Shown one piece after another: positions 13,701-27,236 of a stretch of 64,000 bases of DNA. Within the stretch, counting starts at the first letter, position 1. The number at the start of each line of letters is the position of its first letter. A program made the position numbers and the translations under genes. The stretch spans positions 372,001 to 436,000 of the forward strand of contig JADFUC010002380.1 of the NCBI GenBank assembly GCA_019722365.1, read 5' to 3'. The notes under the pieces were generated by a model, which ran no database searches, was not told where the DNA came from, and worked only from the letters and a program-made list of their open reading frames with translations. The DNA is from Lithospermum erythrorhizon. Taxonomy: Eukaryota; Streptophyta; Magnoliopsida; Boraginales; Boraginaceae.

Positions 13701-13890
13701 AAGCATTGAAAAAATAGTAGTACAAGTACCATCTTGGTAAAAATCACGTAGTTAGTCTCTAGCCAAAAATTTATCGATAATGAGCAGCCAAGTAATTAGT
13801 AAATAATTTATTACACAAGTTTTCCTTTGTACCAAACAAACACATCCTTAATCAGGTTTGTACTCGCTATTACACAATGGTCAATCAAAC
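10794..13890. other. Intergenic region with a GC-rich patch
   Basis: Mostly AT-rich and without recognisable genes. 11510-11640 is a GC-richer stretch repeating 'cgaaccgagccaaaccgag' type words. 12780-12900 is another GC-rich island (cctgcttcgaaccccctctc) whose minus-strand ORF of 69 codons resembles nothing I know. 13265-13290 carries a MITE-like end (ggagacggagagagtat). These are likely transposon remnants. Confidence 0.4.
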
Positions 13891-14530
13891 GCACGTGTCT
13901 TTGACTTGCTTATGACTTGGAACCTTCCAAAACACACACTAATTACACACACATCATCCCTAATTTTCCCATTTGCTGCTCGATTAATTCAACCATTTTG
14001 CTGATTTCCAAATCAAAGTGAGTACCAATTCAACTTTTTTTAGCTTGTTTATACAAATTTCACCAATTTATTTACTCATGAATTTGTGAAAATAATTTTT
14101 TATTTTTTGTTGTTCTCTTACTATATTGATTGTTTATCTTTATTTGGTTTTCAATTTAATCAAGATTATGTAGTTTGTTTTTTTAGTATTTGAATTTATT
14201 ACTTTGGGTCGAGTTTAATTTCATTTCTTTCCATTGGGGTTTATTAGGGTTTGGATTAGATTTAATTACTTTCTTTTGGGGGTTATTTTTCTGAAGTTGG
14301 ATTTCCTGAATTGAATTCTGCATTGGATGGGTTAAATAGAGTAATTTTTTTTTTGGGGTTAATTTTTATTAATATTTTTTTGTTTATTTGCAGAATCTGA
14401 TTGCTTAGGGAATATTAAAGAAGTTTGTACTATCTTACCTGGGGTTGACTTATTGGTTTAAGAAAATAAGTTTTTCGGTTCTGTTCGATTATTGTTTGGA
14501 TTTATGAGGGGTTGAGTTACTGTTTTATTG
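13891..14530 (+). promoter_or_regulatory. ADA1 upstream region: G-box and 5'-UTR intron
   Basis: A CACGTG G-box lies in 'caaacgcacgtgtctttg' near 13893. Further down, a probable 5'-UTR exon ends at 14017 (caaa|gtgagtacc) and a 376-nt intron runs to a clear acceptor, tttatttgcag, at 14393. The coding exon follows about 137 nt later. Leader introns are common in plant housekeeping genes. The intron is inferred from splice-site quality and T-rich composition only. Confidence 0.55.
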
Positions 14531-15628
14531 ATGGTAACAGTGAATTTGGTGAATAAGATGTCAGAAGATCCACATTGCTCTCGAATCGATACAGTGGAGA
14601 TAAAGTTTCAGATTGAGAGGGCACTTGGTCCAAAGAAGTCAGAGCATTATTTTGATATCTTGAGTAAGTACTTGAGTCTCAAGGTTACCAAAGGGGAATT
14701 TGATAAGCTATGCATTGGTTTGGTAGGAAGAGGAAATATTTGCCTTCATAACAGGCTTATACGAGCGATTGTGAAAAATGCATGTGTTGCGAAGACTCCT
14801 CCACCGAGACATAGTAGAGAAGAAGCTTATCAGAATAAGAAAGTTCATAATGGGCATCAAAGGAGCAGCTTTCAGTCCTTATCTAGAGACGGATTTCCGC
14901 AGTCTCAGAGAAAGGGGCGCGGACCTGTACTCCGTGATCGCAAAGTGAGGGAGAGCCCGAGCCCTCTTGGGCCTCACGGGAAGACACAGATTAATTCTTG
15001 TGAAGATTCGGGCTTGATGAGCCGAGCACAACCAAGTGCTACTGAGCTGCAATCGTTAGGTAGTCGCCCCCCTGTTGAGGTTAACTCTGTGGAAGAGGGT
15101 GAAGAGGTTGAACAGGCTGCTGAAAGTCCATGCATTTACAGTAGAAGTCCTGTTAGAGCTCCACTTGGTATCCCTTCGAATACAAAAGGAACAAAGAAGT
15201 TATTCCTCCATGGAGCATCTCCTTTTCCTAGCACTGAAACCTGCCAAAATACTTGCATGTTGCCCGATACAAGTTCTCTGAAGAAACGGTTGGAACATAA
15301 GTTGGGAATGGAAGGCTTGAATGTGTCGACAGATTGCATTAATCTGTTGAACAATGGCCTGGATGCCTTTATGAAGAGATTAGTAAAACCATCCCTGGAA
15401 ATTGCTTCTTCAAAGTCTGTACAAAGGCGTCTCCACCAAACGCATCCTAGAATACCAGTTTTGAATGGTATGTGTTACTCAATGAAACCGAATAAATCAC
15501 ATGCTGTATCATTATTGGATTTTGGAGTTGCAATGGAGTTTAACCCGAGAATACTAGGAGAAGATTGGCCACTACAACTTGAAAAAATAAGTTCTCGTGC
15601 AACAGAAGAATCTTTTTTAATTGGTTAA
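14531..15628 (+). CDS. ADA1: SAGA complex subunit ADA1 / transcriptional adapter 1 (Hfi1-type)
   Basis: A single coding exon of 365 aa. The N-terminal 90 residues (SRIDTVEIKFQIERALGPKK, then YFDILSKYLSLKVTKGEFDKLC and the RLIRAIVKNAC segment) match the plant SAGA-Tad1/Hfi1 family. The middle is basic and low in order. The segment around residues 250-295 (LKKRLEHKLGMEGLNVSTDC, then INLLNNGLDAFMKRLVKP) is the histone-fold-like helix pair with which ADA1 pairs with TAF12 in SAGA, the histone acetyltransferase coactivator in the nucleus. Length fits Arabidopsis ADA1A/B. The first in-frame ATG (MVTVNLVNKMSED) is taken as start. An upstream UTR intron is likely. No damage seen. The gene converges on the peroxidase gene downstream. 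Confidence 0.88.
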   Translation: MVTVNLVNKMSEDPHCSRIDTVEIKFQIERALGPKKSEHYFDILSKYLSLKVTKGEFDKLCIGLVGRGNICLHNRLIRAIVKNACVAKTPPPRHSREEAYQNKKVHNGHQRSSFQSLSRDGFPQSQRKGRGPVLRDRKVRESPSPLGPHGKTQINSCEDSGLMSRAQPSATELQSLGSRPPVEVNSVEEGEEVEQAAESPCIYSRSPVRAPLGIPSNTKGTKKLFLHGASPFPSTETCQNTCMLPDTSSLKKRLEHKLGMEGLNVSTDCINLLNNGLDAFMKRLVKPSLEIASSKSVQRRLHQTHPRIPVLNGMCYSMKPNKSHAVSLLDFGVAMEFNPRILGEDWPLQLEKISSRATEESFLIG

Positions 15629-16306
15629 TGTATGATCCAAACTCCAAAGGGATCAAGATCAACTTGATTTCTGCAGTGAGACTGCTTAAGTAATAAATTA
15701 CATAGATTTTTTACACTTACAGGTCTGTAGTCATAAAGAGTTGTTTCATTTGTTACATAAGTCTTCTACCATATTACAATAAAGCCTTGTGCATATAGCT
15801 CAATTTTTGTCTTCAGAGTATCAACTTTTCATTTCATCTCCCTTCTTGCCTTGGACCGCAAAATAATGTAATGCCAGTACTGCATTGTCTCCTTTGGGAG
15901 TATTTTGTATGCTCTCAATTTCTTGATACGGCATTTCCATGTAACTAATTTCTCAGTTGATCGTGTAGCTATGTCATTCAAATAAAAAAGGATTGTATTG
16001 TAATCGAGTTTCTTCCTTTACTACTATAGTTTTATTTCACAACCCAAATTAACCCTGCGTCGAGTTACAAGTTAAAACTTTGTTGTTTAAGCTTATTTTT
16101 GCAACTTTTATGTTACATTTTATGAAATCTACTCACCCTTACAGGAAATATTACTTCTATATTGTAAATGTACACCTTTTTAACTCAATAAATAAGACAG
16201 AAAACTGTTTCAACTAGCAGAAGCATCAAGCATGCAATCTTGGGTTTTCTCTTATTAAACATGACATTTTTTTTATTTATGTTTTTTGATTGTTTTGTTT
16301 TACACT
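15629..16306. other. Convergent 3' region between ADA1 and the peroxidase
   Basis: No ORF of interest. It must hold both 3' UTRs; 'aataaa'-like words occur near 15780 (caataaagcc) on the plus strand and several AT-rich signals lie close to 16250 for the minus strand. Confidence 0.45.
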
Positions 16307-18424
16307 CTAATTTAAAACAGAACAATCGCGACGAATGTTACCATTTCTTCCGGTCTTCACCCCGACCCGACCCAGTTTAGTCATTGCAGTAACGAATGCC
16401 CTTTGGAAAGCTTGACTATTCCCCGCCCACAAGTTCACGGTCGGCTTGGATCTGTTATCGGTAAAGAGGACTTGATCCGAAGTAAACAAGCCTTTCCCCT
16501 GTTGGAGGTTCTTAAAGTAGGCATTGTCAAATGTTCTTGGAGTGGTTGGGTCCATGTCTATGGCAATCCTAGGATCCACATTTTTGGGGCACATTCCTTG
16601 CAACTCAACCGCATATTGCTTGTTGAGTGTCGGGTCGACCGGGTTGGATATCCGGTTTGCGAACCGGTTGCAATGGGAGAACCCAATTGTATGGGCGGCT
16701 GCAAATTGGTTGAACAGGGCAATTATCAATTAATGCTCAAGTTAATTCAATAGGTCAAATAAGAAAATGTATTATGTTATGAAATTTGAAAATGTTATGT
16801 TTTGACATTAATTTCATAAACTATAATAAATACTCCACAAAATATCATCTAAGTGATCTAAGTAGTATATTTGACCAGGGGATCGAATGTTCAATGTTAC
16901 ATTAGTAAAAAGATGAATTATGCATAATGTGCCATGCATGTGGAAATGTGGAATGATGCTCTGTTGAACGGATAAAAAAATAAAAAATAGAAAGAAAGGT
17001 TTGTTACGTTTTGCATGATTAGGACCGTTAAATTAGAAGTTTTGGCTTATTCACATGAAAAGAACAATGATCAATAATGTTTATAATATTCCGCCATCCG
17101 TTAATAGTTTATGTTTTTTCTTATATATCTAAATACAAATTCATCTACATCTTCCATATAAAAATTATGAGTTGGGTTGGTATGATATACAAATCAGAAA
17201 GGTTACAAAGAAGGAATTAACAATGTCGTCTTAAGCTGCATATTTCTATAAGCAATCCAATTTCTAGGTATATGACTAGGAGGTCGATTATTGTCTTGTT
17301 GAACTTCTATTAATAGCAATCACATCAGATTTTCAATAAAATTTATGTAGGCTAGCGTTGATATCATAAAAAAACTTACGCCTCAGTGAGTGTTCTTGCA
17401 AATGGCGGGTATTATTATTTGAATAAAATTACTTTGGAATATAATTTTTCCTTCAACACTAATTTAAAAAAGAAGTGTGATCACTTACCAGATAAGGCAA
17501 TCATGTCTGCCTGGGACAGACCATGTTTAGCAAACATGGAAGTAAGTTGATTCAAATTGAAACTAGGTTCTGGCAGATTCCCATTTACATTACTAGCTTT
17601 TGAGCTCAACCCATCTAATCTTCCCAACTCAACAGCATATGATGGTCCACCAACCTGCATTTAGATTCAATTTTGACTATTGAAAATTTTGATTCAAAGC
17701 TATATGTATCAGATGAAATTTTTTGTTAATTTTAACTATTGAAAAACAAACTCGGCGATCTTTTAAGGAAAGCCTGTAGTAATAACTATAGTGAAACATG
17801 CAATGATAAACATACCAGAGCAACCACATCTCTTGTTGCCATAGCAAGAATGTCAGCACAAGAAACTTTGTTCCTACAACTTGGATTTGCATCAACTGCA
17901 GCCTTGGCTTTAACGAGGGTATCGAATCCATCTCCAGCTAATGAGAGATTGTCTGGATGATCTCTTTCTGCTTTGTTATTTCCAGTTGATGCTATCATGA
18001 CTGAAGCATCACACCCCTGTTCTTACATAATCAAGAACCAATAAATTTGATATTAGAATCAGGATTCAGAATAAGGACAAAGACTACTTCATATTGGTCA
18101 TATATTGAAAAAGAATTTACCATTAAGCCAATTGCCCACATGATCAAATTATGATATACTGGTACAATCTCAGCCAGCTATCATGTTTATAAAAGAATAC
18201 CATAGAGGCCAGGGGGCTGTTACCTGAACAAAGCAATCATGGAAGAATAGACGGAGAGTTGCAGGGGCGGTTGTAAATGTTTGCTGGAATTTTAGTTTAA
18301 CAGCATTCCTCACTATGTTTTCAACATTTGGACAAGTTGTTGCATAGAAATTGTGCCTTAGTTGAGCTGATACAATGCCAATAAAAAGTGGCACCACAAA
18401 AATGAGAAGATTGAGCCGACCCAT
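16307..18424 (-). CDS. Class III secretory peroxidase (PRX51/55/73-like)
   Basis: Minus-strand exons 18424-18224, 18016-17816, 17654-17489 and 16698-16307 join in frame to 319 aa, the classical four-exon peroxidase layout. A signal peptide ([20 protein letters not shown]) precedes [15 protein letters not shown]. Distal catalytic Arg and His lie in [15 protein letters not shown], the proximal haem-ligand His in AHTIGFSHC, and the structural motifs [31 protein letters not shown] and RRDCS are all present with conserved cysteines. These enzymes oxidise phenolics with hydrogen peroxide in the wall (lignin and cross-linking) and can produce reactive oxygen. Sequence blocks such as [20 protein letters not shown] and [20 protein letters not shown] resemble Arabidopsis PRX16/45/51/55/73. 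All active-site residues are intact. A TATA box lies about 100 bp upstream of the start. Confidence 0.95.
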
Positions 18425-18520
18425 CTATGTGCTTAGTGATCTATGAGGTGTCCTGTGTCCAACTAGGAAGAAAATCACTCAATTAATGTGAAATGATTAA
18501 AATGCATGGCATGAAAGGGG

Positions 18521-18532
18521 TATATTTATATA
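18521..18532 (-). promoter_or_regulatory. TATA box of the peroxidase gene
   Basis: Read on the minus strand this is TATATAAATATA, about 100 bp upstream of the peroxidase ATG, a normal plant spacing allowing for a short leader. No experimental support. Confidence 0.5.
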
Positions 18533-18539
18533 ACTTAAC

Positions 18540-21500
18540 ACTGTGCATGTGAGGAAACGGTAAGAGAAAATCGTTTGTCCCAAATAATGTGTGCCAATGA
18601 GTGACATCTTATGACTGACGTATTTTGCAGGCTATTACGTTAGTCCGAAGTCTACCCAGTGTACACTCAACGAGTACCGACTGCGATTTCCCTGTTACAG
18701 TCGGAAATTGTCTTATTACAATTGGCTTAGAATGTGTTATTTTCCAATGTTGAAAAGTATACATTGTGATCACGGAAGAACATAATTGAAAGATGCTGTT
18801 ATGCTTTTAGCTTTTTCAATGCCTCCTTTGTCTTTTTTATATAGGCTTTAGTAACCAAACCTTCTCATTCATGAGAATATTTGTGTAAACTAGTGACTAC
18901 TCTAACAACTCCCATCCTTAATCCTATGTGCTTGTTACATAATGTAAGAAGCTATTCGAGTATCTACAAGTGTATGTTGTGTCATATTACGGTGACACTT
19001 TACCTTTGTGAGTTAAATAACAAGAAGATGACAATGCCATTGTTTTCTAACCAGAAATGTTTTACAAGATGAGTAGGATACAACATTTAATGGTTGCATA
19101 CTTGCATAGCTCAAAATTTTTAAACTATGATCCACCTACCCAAGGGTGAAGTAATAAGACATCACACAATACAATTGATGAACAAAAGGAAAAGACAGGC
19201 CTATCTAAGATCTTCAATCATCCAAGTAGGGAAATGCCCAAGGTTTTCGCCAGTTAAATCTTAAAGTATTAGTTGCACGGTCCATGTTTTACAATTCCAT
19301 CAATTTAAAGACCAAATTGCAAATTTGTAACAATTATATAATTTTCAGTAACTAAAATGCTACAACAATATACTACGGAGTATATATATTTAAAGATGGA
19401 GAAATCAGCCTCGAATAACACTAGTCAGGACCACAAAATATGTGGTGACTTGGTTAGTCAATGGACAAATTCAATGTGATGACAAAACAGTCGTTGTTAT
19501 TCGAAACTATAGTGATATATACTGTAATAAGCAGCCTCTATAATTAGATGGATTAACATACAAGTTTGAGACCTGTGGCAAATGTCGATAAGCTAAGGAA
19601 GAATATGTAATTATATAGTACAATTGTAGTAGGTATGTGATACAGACTCTAGTTGATGTATATATGAAAATGGATCTATTTCACTATTTGTTTGTTACGT
19701 TCCAGCTCATTTGAGATATGAAAAGTCGTTCTATATTCATACGTACTCCTTCGCTTTTATATACTTGTTTTTCTATATCAATTTTTTTATTTCAAATTAT
19801 TTATCTTTCTAACATAGAAAATTATAATTCTATATTTTAATGATTTCTTTTTTATTATTAAATTATCAACCAACTAATAATACATTTTAATTAATCGTCA
19901 TTCTACATTTCAATATAATTCTTTAAATATTTTTTCATTTTCTTAATTTATTAAACGACAGTGAAGACAACTAAAACTAATCTGGATAAAATATATATTT
20001 AACTTAATGATGAAGCTTGCGTTTGTTGAGAGATTTGACATGTTTTGATTTCATTTCTAGATTTTTACAAAACATACTATAAGAGCCACCATAGTGAATG
20101 GATAGACAATTTATAAAAATATTTCTATAAATATTCATTAGATAAATAATTTTTAAACTATAATATGCGGCTATTAAAAAAATTATACATAACGAATCTC
20201 CACTCCAAAATAAAAACTTTAATTGATTGAATTAAGGAATAGCAATAATTAAAATAACTATGCTATCTATGCTATACAAGATCAATTCTATATGGGAAAT
20301 ATATTTCCAAAATCACGCCAAACGAAGGTTACAAAATCGAATTCATAAAAAGTATTAAATCGAATTCATAAAAAGTATTGCTTAGTAGTTTATCGTTACC
20401 TACTTTTTACTGATCTCTATACTATACGTTTTTTTCAAAATCGGCTCAAACTTTATATTTTTTCGAATGGTCCCTATCCCCATTTTTACCACCACTGGGG
20501 ATCCCTATACTATCTATTTCCATTAAAAATAACTTATTTCGGCCCAAACAAACTAAATTTTAAAGGAGTCATGGGTTACGAGCGAGACGGGACGAAGCGA
20601 GTCGTAGAGCGGGATGGACGTGAAAACGGAGGTAGCTTTAGCTAAGAATGTCAAAGAAAAAGCTATGCGTTGGTCAAAGTTTAAAAAAAGGCTTCCATCA
20701 AGCAGCATCATCTCGCAAGCACTTTGGCCAATTTTAAGCTCGATTCTCGTGCCAACATTTTTTCTCTTAATTTTTTTGTTGTTTTATCTTACTTTAAATT
20801 CTTTCTTTTTAAAAAAATCTGCCCAATCTCTATTTTGTATTATGATTCAAAATTATGCCCCCTCATTTCATCATCCTTCCGGTTCCGTGCCTCATGAGGG
20901 TGTTTAAATAACAGATATTCTCAAATAATAATTATTAACAATCTGACAGACAAACCAGATTAACTCCATTTGAGTTTAAGTTCGTATATACATTCGACAT
21001 ATGATAACACCCCAGACATTTATTATCTTGACACTGGGGGTTTGGAGTGAGCTATCATCAAGTCCGGCTTCATATAATCAATACATATTATCCAACACCG
21101 TTTCTGCTAATATTCATTAGTATATGGCTTTTGTCAATCGAGCCTAAAGAGGCCGCCATCAAATAATCACACATACAACGGTAAATCAAGCTTCAAGCAA
21201 TTTAATTATAACTCCTGGTTTAAAATATTATAATCAGATAGAATATCGGGGCGAAATCAATATTTTAAATCACCTCATGTCTCGAATTGGGTGGAGCAGC
21301 TGATGTATGGCTCCGTAACGTTCTCTTTCTCTCCCCGCTACTGACGCCGATTTTATTGATAATGCTTAAAGCTTCCTCGGAATCCCCTTGTAGCTCCATC
21401 AAAATACAGAGAGTTGAAAAAGCTGAGTTTCACCACTTATATTCTCGAGGGCTTAAAAAAGCAAGTGGATTTCACGCCTAAATTTAACTTTTTGGAGATG

Positions 21501-22250
21501 AAAATTTCTCATTCACTTTTTGTGATTCACTCTCCTTCGGCAAATATGCTTTTAAAGGCGAAAAACTTTCTCTCCATCCCTTTCTTTAGTTGACCAAGAG
21601 GCGGAAGAAACTCCTTCGGCCTTTTTGCTCAACCTCGTCTCATAGCTTTAACATTTAAACGAAGTTCTAGTAAAAATCCCTGGAGCAATTCCCTGCTCGC
21701 CTGCTGTGAACACCCCAGAGCATTCCCTCGCTCGATGCCTGTGATTCCATCATATTATTCCAATACCGATCTGGACCCCCGAAGAACTTACATATTTTTG
21801 TGACTTTAATTATTATTTACTTAAATCAGAAATGATCACAGATTCAGATTCATATGATTTAAAAAAAATTTATACGATATCTAATTCAAGAAAAGTATGG
21901 TGCTTGTAGACAAATAAGAAAATTAGGGGTTTTATTTTTAATTATGTAAATGTACCCCCAAACTTTGGCTTAGCTGGGCTTTCAAGAAAAATGTTAATTT
22001 CAGATAGAACCTATAGTATGTGAATCTATCACGTTAAAATGGCGATAGCGACTAATGTAGAAAGATAAAAGTTTTGTGTGAGTCGGAATTCGGTAATAAC
22101 GCAGATAAGATAAGTGATTAATTGTAGTTACAGATAAGATATTGACCAAAAACGAATTAGCCTTTATTTATTATATTTGTACTAAATTAATTTAATAGTT
22201 ATTCAAAATTGTAAAATGTTACCAGTAGTCAATTTATAGGCATCCTTTTT
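18540..22250. other. Intergenic region, no supported gene
   Basis: AT-rich, with short ORFs that lack similarity. A 22-bp direct duplication (cgaattcataaaaagtatt) lies at about 20339-20381. 20470-21770 is somewhat GC-richer and contains ORFs of 97 and 64 codons without recognisable domains; I take them as chance or old transposon sequence. Confidence 0.4.
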
Positions 22251-22252
22251 GT

Positions 22253-22446
22253 TCTAGGAGGAATAACTTCTCATCATATTGCATCAGGGACATTTGGCAT
22301 ATTGGTGGGTTTATTCCACCTTAGCGTCCGCCCACCACAATGTCTATATAAAGGGTTGTATATATGGGAAATATTGAAACAAAAGCTGCGGTATCGTTGC
22401 TGTTTTTTTCCCATTTGTAAACACTTTAATTGCACCACTAGCATGG
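22253..22446 (+). pseudogene. psbB: Nuclear copy of a chloroplast psbB (CP47) fragment
   Basis: The reading frame gives [20 protein letters not shown] followed by [14 protein letters not shown], the same as the CP47 lumenal-loop block of photosystem II with a few substitutions. After a 2-nt frame change it continues MGNIET, then a diverged AVFFPFV segment corresponding to the next membrane helix. Only about 190 bp is recognisable; both sides are ordinary AT-rich nuclear sequence, with frame changes and non-plastid substitutions. This is best read as an old nuclear plastid DNA insertion (NUPT), not a working gene. Confidence 0.8.
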
Positions 22447-25400
22447 GTAAGTTTTGTGATTTTATATGGCCTACTATATGTTATTATATGCATATCATAT
22501 GCATTCTTAAGTTCTCTATAGACGATAAGTTCCAATTAGGCTTTAATAGGTTCTAGCATTCTAAGGGACATATGGTAAATCAATGAAGACCATAACTGTT
22601 AATTATATTATAGGTATTAATATTATTGTGTGAAACTGTGAGTACATCACTCCTAGACCCTAGTGGTTAGTTGAGTAGGGGTAGTTTAAGAATGTTTTGT
22701 CTGAGATCGACTGTTAAGAATGTTGGATATATCAACTGGGAAATCATTAACGCTGATGAGAAGAGAAATAGTTATTATTAGCCCAGACTCCGTCGTTCAC
22801 CATGAAGATAAGTCCAGGCATACTGGTCCAGGTTTATAATTATCCGATCCTAGCTTTATACTTTATCGTATTACGTTACGTCTATACGATAATAAGACAG
22901 TCCAGGAGGAAGATGAGGTCCATGACCCTCTGTGAAAGTATTAATATTAATACGTGAGCATTTTTAATAGTATCTCAGTTTATTTTATTTAACATTTTCA
23001 TGTATCGAGATGAACTTTGATCATTAATTACTAATTACTTATTATTTTAAGTAAAAATTTCACCTCCATATGCGAAAATGTCAAATAAAAAAACGGAGAA
23101 AGTAATACTCAAGAAGAGTAATCATTAATAGACTTATAGTTATAGGGTGGATCAAATATAGAAAAATATTATGTTGATTAACGGAAAAAAAATTATAAAT
23201 CAAAATTTGTAAATAATGTAAATTTACAAAATTTACAAAATTTTAAGCAAAAATATAACATCAATGGGTCATTTTTTAAAAATTGTAAAGATAAAATTAA
23301 TATTTTAAAAAATTCTGGACGTAGCTAAGTCCGAAATTGGTAATTGAATATACCACCTTTGATAATATTTGAAATGATAATCAAACAAGCTTGATCTAAC
23401 GATTAATTTAAATTTGTCCAGCACATGCATGTGGCCAACCATTAGAGATAACTGCGGTTGGGAATTTAATTGTGTTCGTTCGTCTATTTAAGTTCATCAG
23501 TTCATAATCAAAAGATTCTCCACATTATTGATTGACATGATTATTGCTGTTATGAATTGTTTAGAATAAAATCTTTCTCTTCCATATCCGTGTTCATGGA
23601 TTCAGATTTGTTGAAGTTAATAATAAGGTTTTGGATACTTATTTTTAAGCTGTATCAATGGTTTTGAAACGATATAGGTTGCAACCCAGATAAGGTTTCC
23701 TAATTTAATTATATTTCGTTGTTCAATAATGTTTCTTGAAATTTGTTAGCTAGTTGTATCCTATAACATGGCATGCCCGGCCCCCTATCTATGCCATAAT
23801 GAATTGGTCTTAATACATGTAGCATAGTTTGGATTAGCCTCATCTTGTAAAATAATTGATGACGCCATTAATAAAACTTACACATATGACATATGTATAT
23901 ATAGTTTTCTAATAATAAATTACTTTATTAATTTAAATAATTTAATAAACCATTTACATGTAGTGAATGTTTAATTATGTATCAAACATTAAACTAGATT
24001 ATGTGTTATATCATTCAAATTGAGTTAATTGACGATTCTTTGGCCCCGTATAAGCATTTACTCAAATTGTACTTTATTAGTCTCAGATAAAGACTGCTGC
24101 ATTATTTTAAAGACACAAATGTTAAAAGATATTGGGCCCACGAAAGCTCGACAAATTCAACTCCTATTTTTTCAAGCACATACCCAATATTCGACACTTT
24201 CACCCACTCATACCGCAACACTTGTATCTATTTGGAGATGGTAAATAAATATAATTATCCGGTACTCAAGCTCGCAACTTCCTCCTACTATCTCTACTCA
24301 AATCGTACAATTATCTCGATTCAAATTGGGTTAACCCCATACTGCTTAATTAATGGTCACTATGCTTGTTTCTCACTGGCATGGATCCTCTTTATACGTG
24401 GCTGTTTATATTTAACCAATCAAGAGGATTAAATAAAAGACACACAAGATTTAAAAAAAAAAAAAAAAACTCATATGGGATTGATTACCTTTGCAAATGA
24501 TTCTATCTTTGCAATAATTCAAACACTTATCAATGATGGTGCATGTTGAGATGATCAGATTAGGTCTCGGGCTCTCGGCTATCTGGACAATGGTACCCAC
24601 TAACGGTACGGCCAAATCAATGTGTCGGTGGGCCATGCATCCCAGCTTCTTCTCCTTTCCATTTTTTTTTAATTTACTTATGTGATTAAGCAAATATTCC
24701 ATTCCTAAAACATCATCATTATAAATAATATACTATGGTCACTCTGGCGAATTTGCCCCCTGATTTTTATGCTTATGCGAAAATGTAAATTAAGTCCCAT
24801 TCATATATTTTTTTAAAAAATAATAAATTTTAATATTTATCAACTATATTTTTATAAGAAGAAATGAAAATGAGAATTTCAAAAAATTCAATTATTAAAC
24901 ATTTTTCGATGCAAAGATGTGTATTTTCTACTATCCTTGGAGAGTTGACTAGTCATATTAATTAGCCTTATAGTAATTCTAAATATATTTGAGATAATTA
25001 ATTTATAATTTTATAAAAGCATCAGATAATCGAAATAAAAAAAATATTCTTTAAAGAAACATGAATAGGCACGAATTAACAAAAAAGTGTATATATACAG
25101 TTCATGATCATTCTTCACAATTGGGACAAAAAAATATTGATGATAGAAATATTTTGTAAACCTACACCTTAAATCAAAAATCTTACATTCGATTCACCAA
25201 CCAGCTGGCTTTTACTGGCACGTATAATATGTAATTATTTAGTCATTCATATTATTCTGTACTGTGACCCTATTTACATCGCCATGCGATATTCTCAGAG
25301 CACGGCCACTATATATACGGCTTACTCGATCATACTGTACTAACTCTGAGTTGGACAAGTATTCCTCTTTCTCTTTGTATCTCTAAAAATAATACATACA

Positions 25401-27236
25401 TGCTAATACATTTTTTTTAAACAATCTAACAATAAAATTTAAACCTTAAACTTCTACCATTACAGATTAACCACTATATCAAACTCTGCTTACTCCCAGC
25501 AACCTACACACTATGAACTTTGATTTAACCAAACAATAATCCATCTAAAAAAACATGTCTTTTTGTTGGTTTAATTGATCAAATATTTCCAGTCGGAAGA
25601 GCATAAAATTATATGCATGATTAATGTTAACTCAAAAATCAATATTATATTCCGATTAATTATTAAGACTCCCATTATTATTAGCTATATCTATAAAATT
25701 TGGATGCATGTGATTTGCTAAGCTGTAACACTAGATGATTATTGTCTAGGCCCTTGTGATCCTCAACTATATATGTAGAACTAAATTAATACTATAATCT
25801 AATTGGATGTATCATGTATCTAACACTCTGTACATGTCTGGGGGCATCTCTTTCACAAAGCTTAAATCACATTGGCCACAAAGTTAGTTGGATTTATATT
25901 GGATGCTTTAAACCCCAAAATGCAAACATTTCCTTTTTTATTTGTGTGTCCAATAACAATTAATTAGAAATCTAGCCATTCAGTACACTATCACACTATT
26001 TTATTCCATGTCCATCAGTATATACTCACCAGAGAATTTGAGAAAGCCTGCATGCTCATGTTAGAACTCTTATCAATCAAAGTTGAGGCTTTTTAGAGAA
26101 ACATAATTTTTCTTTGTTTCAAGTGCTCACAGCAATATTTTCCTTTGGTGGTTGGTATAAAGGTATGAAGATTTGTAGAATTTTCCCCAATATCTTCCTT
26201 TTATTGTATAGTATTTTTTTTTTGCCACTTATGATCTCTCATATTCTTTAACTATAAGTAATAAAGACAAGTTTGTCAGACAGCAATAGTTTCTAAACAC
26301 GTGAAGAATCTCGCATTATTCTGTAAAACATTACACTTGGGCGAAATATTATAAAACAAAGAAAAGAAAAGTTCTGCAGCCTTCTTCTCGGTAAGAATTA
26401 TTTTGCTAAAGCATCACGCGACTTTTCTCGCTAAAGAATTCCTTTATGCGCTTACGCTGAAATTTATAAATACCCATCTTGAGTAGTATTTTGAGTACGC
26501 GAAAACACTACCACCCCAATTCGCTGACGGAATCATCCTCAGAGCTGCTAATATGAGTTTTTATTATCTTAATTATAAAGAGTTTATCATAATTTTTAAA
26601 GGAATGAAAAAGAAATAATGGTAGATTCAAGAGAAAGATACATTTGTAGATTACGTGACTGTAGTTTTCGCATGGTAAAACATCTAAATGGTATATCGTA
26701 ATGCGATTTTGAACACAACAATCTTCACGATATTATTAAGAGATCTTCACGATATATTATTAAGAGATCCCGCGTTGTTTCCACGCACTTCACATCGGTA
26801 AAATCGCGTGAAAACTCGGATCAGTTTATTTCTATTATTTTCCGCTTGTCATATATCTCTAATTCAATGATATATCATCCCTGGCCGACATTGCCGTGAT
26901 TCTCGATCCGGAAGTATCGTTTAAGCATTTAATCACTGGGTCAATACCTGCCAGAGGCATTCCAAATCTTCGAGTTTTTAATCAAAAGATTGTCTCTATG
27001 TTTGATTGAGATGTTCTATGGTATATGTTTGATTGTCTTTATGTGATGAGATAGTGAGATACCAATTGAGTTTATTCATGGATTTGTTTCTAAGTGTTTG
27101 CCCTTTTGGTCCAATTTTCAGGTATAGCTTTGATCATAGATTATTACATAATCTATCTGTTCCTAAATACCAAGCAATCGAAAACTTACTTATATGGAAG
27201 AACACAAGTCAATTCAAGTAGCTTCTGATCATCCAA
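22447..27236. other. Long intergenic region, mostly featureless
   Basis: AT-rich. Contains a 17-nt A run near 24451, a SINE-like piece at 25390-25500, and short duplications such as ttcacgatat(t)attaagagatc at about 26723-26770. ORFs around 24029-24702 and 27033-27221 show no similarity. The final 300-800 bases should hold the promoter and perhaps a non-coding 5' exon of the EAR-motif gene, but no leader intron could be fixed. Confidence 0.4.
25390..25505 (-). repeat. SINE-like tRNA-derived repeat remnant
   Basis: Read on the minus strand, the order is gtttgatatagtggttaatct (A-box-like), about 25 nt later aggtttaaattttattg (degenerate B-box), then a T/A-rich tail. This is the layout of plant tRNA-derived SINEs. 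Both boxes are degenerate, so the call is tentative. Confidence 0.35.
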
